Source of the DNA: Muribaculaceae bacterium
Lineage (GTDB): Bacteria; Bacteroidota; Bacteroidia; Bacteroidales; Muribaculaceae
Direction of reading: 5' to 3'
Length of the DNA: 38,865 bases
Assembly: GCA_017451225.1 (NCBI GenBank)
Contig: JAFSPZ010000062.1
Span: 1-38,865 of the forward strand
Part shown: positions 9,401-15,639 of the stretch, piece by piece
Layout: each line of letters starts with the position of its first letter
How positions within the stretch are numbered: the first letter of the stretch is position 1
The notes under the pieces: generated by a model
Told to the model about the DNA's origin: nothing
Database searches by the model: none
What the model saw: the letters and a program-made list of their open reading frames with translations, nothing else
Made by a program: the position numbers and the translations under genes

Positions 9401-9748
9401 TATTGGACTCCAGAGCATACCGATGCCTTCTATCCTCGCTTGACTAATAACGGCCAGTCAAACAATGCTCGCAACTTCTTGCGTCAATCTCGTTATCTTC
9501 TTAACATGGCTTATTGCCGTCTCAAGAATTTGACTGTTGGATATTCATTCCCCGATAATTGGATGCGTAAGATTCACTTGCAGAAACTTCGTCTCTATGT
9601 ATCACTTGAGAACCTCTTTGAATTTGATCACATGCACGATATGCCAATTGATCCTGAGACCCAGTACCGCACTGGTGATGGTGACTATTTAGGACGCTCT
9701 TATCCTTATTCAAGGACTGCTTCATTTGGTGTTCAAGTTACATTCTAA
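6440..9748 (+). CDS. SusC/RagA-family TonB-linked outer membrane transporter
   Basis: A 1102-residue outer membrane beta-barrel receptor. After a signal peptide (about 1-28), residues 53-122 form a carboxypeptidase-regulatory-like domain (VVTGRVTDKNGEPLPGASV). A TonB-box-like stretch (LLNEMVVVGYATQ, about 128-140) follows, then the plug with the SusC signature SVLKDAASASIYG (231-243) and the barrel, ending in the aromatic motif ASFGVQVTF. SusC proteins import oligomers too large for porins, driven by TonB-ExbBD, with a SusD lid. No N-terminal STN signalling domain is present, so sensing through an anti-sigma factor is unlikely. It is the first gene of a seven-gene operon, 20 bases upstream of the SusD partner. 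Two in-frame ATGs are adjacent (6440 and 6443). Confidence 0.95.
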   Translation: MMRNFKLMSLRLLFLLSVMTIWSSLTAQPIMVAPLAEASGGDKVAAAPQSTGKIVVTGRVTDKNGEPLPGASVTAGDQGTITDIDGNYSISLKSPATLSYQFVGYSTQEIKISGSCTRNIVLDEDEVLLNEMVVVGYATQKRINLTGAVSTVDVAKQLEARPITDIARGLQGSAPGLTVRTATGELGTDPTMKIRGIIGSVNGSSSPLILVDNVECNSLQNINPDDVESISVLKDAASASIYGVKAAFGVVLITTKQAKKGEKVKITYTDNFSWRRPTVTPEVVKTYEGAEMSWAAGLRQNPNLSEQVNSCYLTWNLESIERMKEWDRVYGGLNLSDELVLGRDFEIMDGKLYFYRGFDASDMFMKKNTFQQTHNLNISGSVSNTSYTVGLGYLGQDGIMKVNTDSYKRYNVSFGTNSTLNKYIDIRTKLLYTHYKLEDPYYFGPSSYYDEWYYLYRWPQIMPYGTYQGIPFRNSVTEIQQANRNVKSNNYMRITLGATAHIVEGLDFEADYTFTHVNRYVRTNGGQAEGWNFWGGSGLRNEVWTLTSHNKVINQTQNSDFHVFNGLFRYKNTFKEDHEFGALLGVNVEHYTEYGNTAERRDLLLIDHTELPLATGEQYSNSYHDHESRLGFFARLNYAYKNRYLLELNGRYDGSSKFPSDKLWGFFPSMSAGWVISEESFMESLKPTLSLWKIRGSWGQIGNQDVGQYRFLPLLSSSTYNWIINDTKVMSFGLPTAIKDGFTWETITTTDIGTDIRLFSNRLGISFDWFKRVTSDMITDGEALPSTFGQTAPKENFGELTTKGWEISLDFHHHFNFGLGLNITAYLSDAKTKYTKIPSANRNINDVYEGKEYGEIWGYETDRLFQYDDFDVDPAGRYVLKDGIPSQSYFETDGWFFFGPGDVKYKDLNGDGVITPGNSTVENHGDLKRIGNSCPRYEYGIRLDMDYKGIDFGIFFQGVGKRDYWGSGSIVIPGFNYLEAWYTHQLDYWTPEHTDAFYPRLTNNGQSNNARNFLRQSRYLLNMAYCRLKNLTVGYSFPDNWMRKIHLQKLRLYVSLENLFEFDHMHDMPIDPETQYRTGDGDYLGRSYPYSRTASFGVQVTF

Positions 9749-9768
9749 CCCATTAAAGACAGAAAATC

Positions 9769-11502
9769 ATGAAACGATATAAATTATTATCAATACTTTC
9801 GGTAGTTCTTTTATTGTTGTGTTCGTGCAACGACTATATTGAGCTCTCACCTTATGACCAGATTCAAGATACTGAATATTGGCAAAATGAAGAGCAAATA
9901 AGAATCTACAGCTACAGTTTCTATCCTGCCTATTTTGTGGGATATGGAGCTACTGGATTGATTGGTGGCAGCAAGTTTGGTAACGGTGACACCTTCAACG
10001 ATGATATTGCATGGCGCACTCAGGGTGAGTTCACCCCTATTCGTGTGCCTGATACCGACAGTGGTTGGGATTTTAGTTATGTGCGCAAAGCAAATTATAT
10101 GCTGGAGAAAGTTCAAACAGTTCCAAACCTCAGTGAAGAAGCTTTGAAACACTGGACTGGCGTTTCTCGATTGCTTCGTGGAATGGAATACAGTGACCTC
10201 ACATTCCTCTATGGTGATGTCCCATTCTATGATCACAGGCTTGGTTCTACAGAGTATGATGAGCTTTATAAAGACCGTGACGACCGCACCTATGTAGACC
10301 AGAAAATAATGGAAGACTTTGAGTATGCAATTGCCAACATACGCACTAATGATGGCGAACTCATGATTAACCGCTATGTTGCTGCAGCTTTAGTATCTCG
10401 CTTGGCTCTGCGTGAGGGTACATTCCTGAAATATCATAATATTGATGCAGAATTGGGTAACAGGATGATAGACTTGTCGCGTCGTGCCTCACTTATCGTT
10501 ATGGAGAGTGGAAAATTCAGTATCACTGGCGATTATGGCAAGCTCTTTACAAGCGATGACCTTGCAGGAAATCCCGAAATTATCATGTATCGCAAATATG
10601 TTGATGGAGTGCTTACCCATTGTACACTTACTTACAATAATGCCGAGGCACAGACTGGTGCCAATAAAGCATTGCTTGACAGCTATCTTAACAGCGATGG
10701 TAAGCCTGTATATGCAGTAAATCCTTCATTCTGTCCCAAGACTGCTGAAGAATTCTTCCAAGGCCGCGATCCACGCATGAACTTGACATTCCGTGACAAG
10801 TACTACATTCGTGGTGAGGACTGTTCTCCATTCAATTATTCGACATCGGGTTACTCGATGCACAAGTTTATGAATGATGCCGACACAGCTAGCACTGACC
10901 TTAAATTCCGCAATGCCAACAATGTGACCGATGCTCCTTGTTTGCGTTATGCTGAGGTTCTGCTCAACTATGCCGAGGCATGCTATGAACTTGGAACACT
11001 AACTCAGGCTGATCTTGACAGGTCAATTAATCTGCTGCGCGCACGAGCAGGTGTCAATATGCCTCCATTACAGACTCTTGGCGGTCAACCAGGTGTGAAT
11101 GGCGTAGTATATGATGACCCACGTCGTGATCCAAGTGTTCCTTCATTGTTGTGGGAAATCCGTCGCGAGCGTCGCGTTGAGATGGCATTTGAGGGCTTGC
11201 GATATAATGACCTGAAACGTTGGAAAAAGCTGGAGTATATGTGCAATGACTATAACCCCGACATCAAATATGGTGCCTATATAGTTTATGCCGATTATCC
11301 AAAAGCCAACAAGACCGAGGTGGTTCTTGAGAACAGTGATGCTAGTGAAGGCTACATTTTGTGTAATACAGGAACTGCGCGTCAGGCCCCAAAAGATTAT
11401 AATTATGTGCGTCCAGTTCCAAAAGATCAAATCACACTCTATGAGAATAACGGCTATAAGCTGCATCAAACCAAAGAGTGGGTTGGAACAGGATTAGAAT
11501 AA
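9769..11502 (+). CDS. SusD/RagB-family nutrient-binding lipoprotein
   Basis: A 577-residue outer membrane lipoprotein. The signal peptide ends LLLLCSC with C20 as the probable lipidated residue, followed by the typical SusD opening NDYIELSPYDQIQDTEYWQ. The helical TPR-like core follows, including the family motif APCLRYAEVLLNYAEACYELG and, near the C-terminus, WEIRRERRVEMAFEGLRYNDLKRW. SusD forms a lid on SusC and binds the ligand at the cell surface. The ligand is not readable from this sequence. The downstream amidase and GHL10 genes suggest a peptidoglycan-derived ligand, by inference. Confidence 0.95.
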   Translation: MKRYKLLSILSVVLLLLCSCNDYIELSPYDQIQDTEYWQNEEQIRIYSYSFYPAYFVGYGATGLIGGSKFGNGDTFNDDIAWRTQGEFTPIRVPDTDSGWDFSYVRKANYMLEKVQTVPNLSEEALKHWTGVSRLLRGMEYSDLTFLYGDVPFYDHRLGSTEYDELYKDRDDRTYVDQKIMEDFEYAIANIRTNDGELMINRYVAAALVSRLALREGTFLKYHNIDAELGNRMIDLSRRASLIVMESGKFSITGDYGKLFTSDDLAGNPEIIMYRKYVDGVLTHCTLTYNNAEAQTGANKALLDSYLNSDGKPVYAVNPSFCPKTAEEFFQGRDPRMNLTFRDKYYIRGEDCSPFNYSTSGYSMHKFMNDADTASTDLKFRNANNVTDAPCLRYAEVLLNYAEACYELGTLTQADLDRSINLLRARAGVNMPPLQTLGGQPGVNGVVYDDPRRDPSVPSLLWEIRRERRVEMAFEGLRYNDLKRWKKLEYMCNDYNPDIKYGAYIVYADYPKANKTEVVLENSDASEGYILCNTGTARQAPKDYNYVRPVPKDQITLYENNGYKLHQTKEWVGTGLE

Positions 11503-11549
11503 TCATAATAAAGAATTAGAAGTTAATAACAATATACATTAGATATATT

Positions 11550-13238
11550 ATGAAACACAAACTTTTATACGGACTTCTCATGATTGTGGGGCTCTTTGCA
11601 CTCAACTCTTGTAGTGATGACCCTATTGTAGAGAATCCCTCGGGCGAGACTTTCATATACCGCCTGAGTATTGCTAATGGAGGTTTGACAGGAACTGATG
11701 CTATTATTGGCACCATCAACGAGGAGTCAAAGACAATCACCTTTGACGCTCCTGCCGAAACCGATATTGAAGCTATAAAATTTGCTGCAAAACTGTCATT
11801 AGGCGCCCACCTCGATAAGGAGACCTATGATTTCAGCCAAAGTAATACTGTTCCTGTAACAGTTGTCAATGGTGAGAATGTGGGAACTTATCAGGTTACA
11901 ATTAACTTTGCCGAACCTAAGGAGACTCCGATGATTACTGCTGTGAGAGTTAAGCTTCCAGATGGAACCGAAAAGAACGCTTATGTGAGTGAGATTGACA
12001 AGAGTATCTATATGGGTGCTGAAGAATTTGAAAGTGTAGAAATACTTTCTATCTCATGCTTACCCAAGCGCACCGTGACAACTCTCACCACGGCTAACAA
12101 CAATATTGTTCAAAAAGACAATCCAGGCTCTATAATGCTAGACTTTATGGGTATTACTAACGAATATCGCTTGCTGTTTGCTGCAATTCCAGTGTTTGGT
12201 GCCGACTTCAACAATGGAACAGCCTATACTTTCTGCAACTCAACCGGTAATCTCTTTGGCGATTTTGTTGGTGAGAATACTCGTAGCGCCGACTTCGATG
12301 GCAACAACTTGCTTATCGTGTCTCGCGAGGGTGGTCTTAATGTAAGGGTTATACCTTTTAACGAAATCAAGGGTGGCAATCCTGGAGGAACCAGTTTGAG
12401 CCTTGATGGAGTTGAAATGGGTACATTCCTCGTAAGTTCTGGTCGCATAAGCCATGGTCACTACTACGTGAGCAACTTGTCGACAAGTGTGGGTGAGGAC
12501 CAACCACTCAAACTTTATTACTGGGATAACATCAATTCAAATCCTCAAGTACTGCTTGAGTTCTTGGGCGCTGCCAATGGCCCTGAAGGTGAAGTTGACT
12601 TATCAAAACTTAGGTTTGGTGACAATTTGAACGTTTGTCTCGATGAGAGTGGTAACGGTTTCATCTACTTTGTGACTCAAGATGGTACTGCCGTTCTGCG
12701 ATTCAACGTGACAGGCTTCACTAATTTGGAGAATCCAACTTATATAGTACCACCTACTACATTATCTTACTATGCTGCTGTTAACCAGGTTGATGGCAAG
12801 GATAATGAATATATTGTGACAAGTGTTCAAGCTGGTATTTACTTGACTGACGAGAACCTTAACCCAATCACATTGATAGAACCTGAGAAGATTCCGGTAC
12901 GCTGCACCGATGCACGCGTTATTACTTTCGACAGCGAACGTTATCTTATCACAACATCTGCCCGTTGGGGTGCATGGTCAAAAGATGACCCGCAGGCATT
13001 CTATGTTTATGATCTTAGCAACGGTGCAACAACAGCACTTGCTATGATGAACCTCGTTGATTGTGATGGAATGGCTCAGCCTCTGTTTACATTCACAATT
13101 GGTGGCGACTCACCTGCATCCTATGGTTCAGCACCGTCGGCAAGCACTGGATGGGGTGTGGTCAATGGTATGCTTCGCCTTATGACAGCTGCTCCAAAGG
13201 CGGGATTTGCAATATTTGAATTCCCTGAAAGAGAATAA
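11550..13238 (+). CDS. Surface lipoprotein, DUF5018/DUF4623-like, in SusE/F position
   Basis: A 562-residue lipoprotein. The lipobox ALNSC (C21) is followed by SDDP, an acidic stretch like the surface lipoprotein export signals described in Bacteroidetes. Residues about 33-125 look like a DUF5018-type Ig-like domain (FIYRLSIANG ... YQVTINFAEP). The remaining ~430 residues are beta-rich with propeller-like phrases (SADFDGNNLLIVSREGG, GNGFIYFVTQDGTAVLRFNV) and resemble DUF4623-type proteins. Its position right after SusCD is where surface glycan-binding proteins (SusE/F, SGBP) usually lie, so it may capture the ligand. The domain names are from memory and not verified. Confidence 0.68.
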   Translation: MKHKLLYGLLMIVGLFALNSCSDDPIVENPSGETFIYRLSIANGGLTGTDAIIGTINEESKTITFDAPAETDIEAIKFAAKLSLGAHLDKETYDFSQSNTVPVTVVNGENVGTYQVTINFAEPKETPMITAVRVKLPDGTEKNAYVSEIDKSIYMGAEEFESVEILSISCLPKRTVTTLTTANNNIVQKDNPGSIMLDFMGITNEYRLLFAAIPVFGADFNNGTAYTFCNSTGNLFGDFVGENTRSADFDGNNLLIVSREGGLNVRVIPFNEIKGGNPGGTSLSLDGVEMGTFLVSSGRISHGHYYVSNLSTSVGEDQPLKLYYWDNINSNPQVLLEFLGAANGPEGEVDLSKLRFGDNLNVCLDESGNGFIYFVTQDGTAVLRFNVTGFTNLENPTYIVPPTTLSYYAAVNQVDGKDNEYIVTSVQAGIYLTDENLNPITLIEPEKIPVRCTDARVITFDSERYLITTSARWGAWSKDDPQAFYVYDLSNGATTALAMMNLVDCDGMAQPLFTFTIGGDSPASYGSAPSASTGWGVVNGMLRLMTAAPKAGFAIFEFPERE

Positions 13239-13259
13239 CTCAATCTATATTATTAACCA

Positions 13260-13302
13260 AACTTTGATGTTGGGGGAAGTACTATTCCCCCACATCAAAG
13301 TT
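13260..13302 (+). promoter_or_regulatory. Strong intercistronic hairpin between lipoprotein and propeller-dockerin genes
   Basis: The left arm 13260-13278 pairs with the right arm 13285-13302, giving 18 base pairs with a single bulged T (13270) around loop GTACTA. There is no T run after it on the plus strand, and the next start codon follows 16 bases later. It therefore looks more like an mRNA-stabilising or processing element than a terminator, separating the SusCD-lipoprotein part of the message from the enzyme part. Confidence 0.6.
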
Positions 13303-13318
13303 CTTAAAAAACTTAATT

Positions 13319-14899
13319 ATGAAACTTAAAACATTACTTTTCGTAGTTTTGGCAAGCGTTGCAACTATGGCTGGCGCACGTGAGGCCAACGTGTTTGCTT
13401 CGGGACTTATGGCTTTTGAGTGCGACAACGGTACTAATACCGACTTCATGATCTGCTACACCCTTAATGCTCCAGCAACTAGTGTTACCATCAACATCTA
13501 TCAAGGCGAGACACTTGTTAAGACAATTGAAAGCTCGGGGCTTGCTAAAGGTTATAATGAGCAAGCAATCAATCTGGCTGGGCTCAGTGGTGAATATACT
13601 TGGAGCGTGAAAGCCACTGGTGAGGCTTGGAGTGAAGGTGAAACTGCAACCATGGTTATTGACGAGAACAATACTGCCACACTTGAAGGCTATATGAGTC
13701 CTCGTGGAATCACCATCGATAAAGACACTGAAAGTGAGTTTTACGGACGAATTTATGTTACTGAGACACGCAATGATGTGAGAAATGTTGGTATCTATGT
13801 CTATGATGCTGCTTTCAACGATATTACCGGTCAGGGAAATACTGCTTATAACGGCAACGTTGCTTGGGGCGCATCAAGTGGCTGTACACGCATCTTTCTC
13901 AACAAGGACGGCAAGATATACTTAAGCGACTGGAGTGATGGACACCCTGGAGTGTGGCGCGCTGATGCTTTTGATTTGAATGCTGACTTCGTTCCCGTGT
14001 TTGGTGGCACACCCAATGGCGATGGTCTCCGTTTCAATGAAGATGAAGTTGCAATAGCTGGTTCTATCCCTAGTTGCTGGGTTGAAGGCACAGGAGAGAA
14101 CACTGTTCTCTACACCTTCGATGAGGACTATATCAATACAAACGGCAATGTTCAGGGTGTTTACCAGTACAATATTGGCAATCTTGAGCAGCCTTGGGCT
14201 GATGCTCCAAGTGCTATTATCTATGACAATGCTGAGAATCTTCATCAGAATGGCAATAGCATGATTATACCTCAAAATGGTGGCTGGTGGATTTCACAGA
14301 CTCGCTGGACTGATGGTGCTGCTATTCCTTCTCTTGTTTACGTAAAGAACAACGAAGTACTCTTCAATTCTGGTGCCGTTGATCCTGAAATGATTCTTCG
14401 TAGTTATTCTTCAGCTATCTGTCTCTTTGACGAAGGAACCAAGTTGGCTGTCTCTAGCTATAACAACATTAAGATTTTTGAAGTAACCTTTGATGACGCA
14501 GGTGTTCCCTCTCTTTCCGAGTTGATGAACATTGATCCAGCACTTGGACAAAATTGCTACAGCATTGCAATTGACGCTGCTCACAACATGTACCTCGCTG
14601 TTGATCGTGCTAATGCAAGCAGCACTGGCAATGTGGGTGTGTTTGCACTTCCTGTACCTGAGAACGTATGCGAGACTCCTGCTCCATCTGCTCAGAAGCT
14701 ATTTGTAGGAGGTGGGACAGTTGTCGCTGGTGACGTTGACGGTGATGGAGTTGCTACTGCAGGTGATATAACTGCCCTATACAACTATTTGCTTAATAGT
14801 GATAGCAGCGCCATTGTAAATGGTGATCAAGATGGCGATGGTACCATTACTGCTGGTGATATTACACTTGTCTACAACATACTGCTTGGCAGCAATTAA
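13319..14899 (+). CDS. Secreted propeller-like protein with C-terminal dockerin-like repeats
   Basis: A 526-residue protein with a signal peptide cut near MAGA/RE. Residues about 25-110 look like a FlgD-type Ig-like domain (TSVTINIYQGETLVKTI ... YTWSVKATG). Residues 115-450 are beta-propeller-like with SPRGITIDKD, GRIYVTE, KIYLSDWSDGHPGVW and IPQNGGWWISQTRW. Residues 469-526 carry two calcium-loop repeats, DVDGDGVATAGD and DQDGDGTITAGD, each followed by an aliphatic helix ending NYLL or NILL, exactly like type I dockerins. The body is paralogous to the C-terminal half of the amidase two genes downstream. No catalytic motif was seen, so a binding or scaffold role is more likely than an enzyme. 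Partners are unknown. Confidence 0.72.
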   Translation: MKLKTLLFVVLASVATMAGAREANVFASGLMAFECDNGTNTDFMICYTLNAPATSVTINIYQGETLVKTIESSGLAKGYNEQAINLAGLSGEYTWSVKATGEAWSEGETATMVIDENNTATLEGYMSPRGITIDKDTESEFYGRIYVTETRNDVRNVGIYVYDAAFNDITGQGNTAYNGNVAWGASSGCTRIFLNKDGKIYLSDWSDGHPGVWRADAFDLNADFVPVFGGTPNGDGLRFNEDEVAIAGSIPSCWVEGTGENTVLYTFDEDYINTNGNVQGVYQYNIGNLEQPWADAPSAIIYDNAENLHQNGNSMIIPQNGGWWISQTRWTDGAAIPSLVYVKNNEVLFNSGAVDPEMILRSYSSAICLFDEGTKLAVSSYNNIKIFEVTFDDAGVPSLSELMNIDPALGQNCYSIAIDAAHNMYLAVDRANASSTGNVGVFALPVPENVCETPAPSAQKLFVGGGTVVAGDVDGDGVATAGDITALYNYLLNSDSSAIVNGDQDGDGTITAGDITLVYNILLGSN

Positions 14900-14925
14900 T
14901 TAATTGTGTTTTCACTTCAAGAATT

Positions 14926-15627
14926 ATGAAAATAAAAAACATAATTTTATCATACCTGCTGTGCATGGGTTTTGCGGCCAGTGCACAGCAGGTGGAAGTG
15001 GTAAATATGACGCGTGTCAATACCGACACTCAAGCATATCATCCCACTTTCACAGCCGATGGTAATAGTATACTTACTTCGACCGAGGACTATATTGGTT
15101 TGAAAGAAACGAATTTGATAACAGGCAAGACTACCGTGCTTTCTACCGAGCCACGTGCCGGCATGAACGCAAGGCTTCGCGGGCTGACAGGAAAAAGTGT
15201 TAATAATTTTGAGAACCTAAAAATTAACATCGTTGATGGCGATAAAGTGACAACAATAGCTCCAAATGGAGAGAATGAACGCTACTTGTGGCCCACTTTC
15301 TCTCCTGATGGGTTAAAGATTGCTTACACTGTTTCAGGAAAAGGGTCTTACGTTTATGACACTGCAACACGAAGTACAACTTTTTTGGGTAAATTCCGTG
15401 CCCCACAATGGATGGGAAACGACTATGTTGTTGCAATGAACGATAGTGATGACGGCTATAAAATTACAGGTTCTACTGTGATGGTCTGCGCCGCAGATGG
15501 CTCATTTGCACAACAAGTGACGCCCGACGATATGATTGCCATGTTCCCTAGCGCTACTACTAATAAGATCGCTTTCCATACCCTCGAGGGCGAGATTTAC
15601 ATAATGGACATTACTATAACCAAATAA
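14926..15627 (+). CDS. Small secreted PD40/TolB-like propeller protein
   Basis: A 233-residue exported protein (signal peptide about 1-20, ending ASAQ). It has PD40-type repeats: AYHPTFTADGNSILTSTED, LWPTFSPDGLKIAYTVSGKGSYVYD, and a final blade GEIYIMDITITK. Such WD40-like repeats occur in TolB and in peptidase-linked propellers. At this length only part of a six- or seven-bladed propeller could be formed, so it may be a small propeller or need a partner. It lies 26 bases after the dockerin protein and 12 bases before the amidase, so it is in the same operon. Role unknown; periplasmic binding of cell-wall material would fit the context. Confidence 0.65.
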   Translation: MKIKNIILSYLLCMGFAASAQQVEVVNMTRVNTDTQAYHPTFTADGNSILTSTEDYIGLKETNLITGKTTVLSTEPRAGMNARLRGLTGKSVNNFENLKINIVDGDKVTTIAPNGENERYLWPTFSPDGLKIAYTVSGKGSYVYDTATRSTTFLGKFRAPQWMGNDYVVAMNDSDDGYKITGSTVMVCAADGSFAQQVTPDDMIAMFPSATTNKIAFHTLEGEIYIMDITITK

Positions 15628-15639
15628 CATTGTAAAAGC

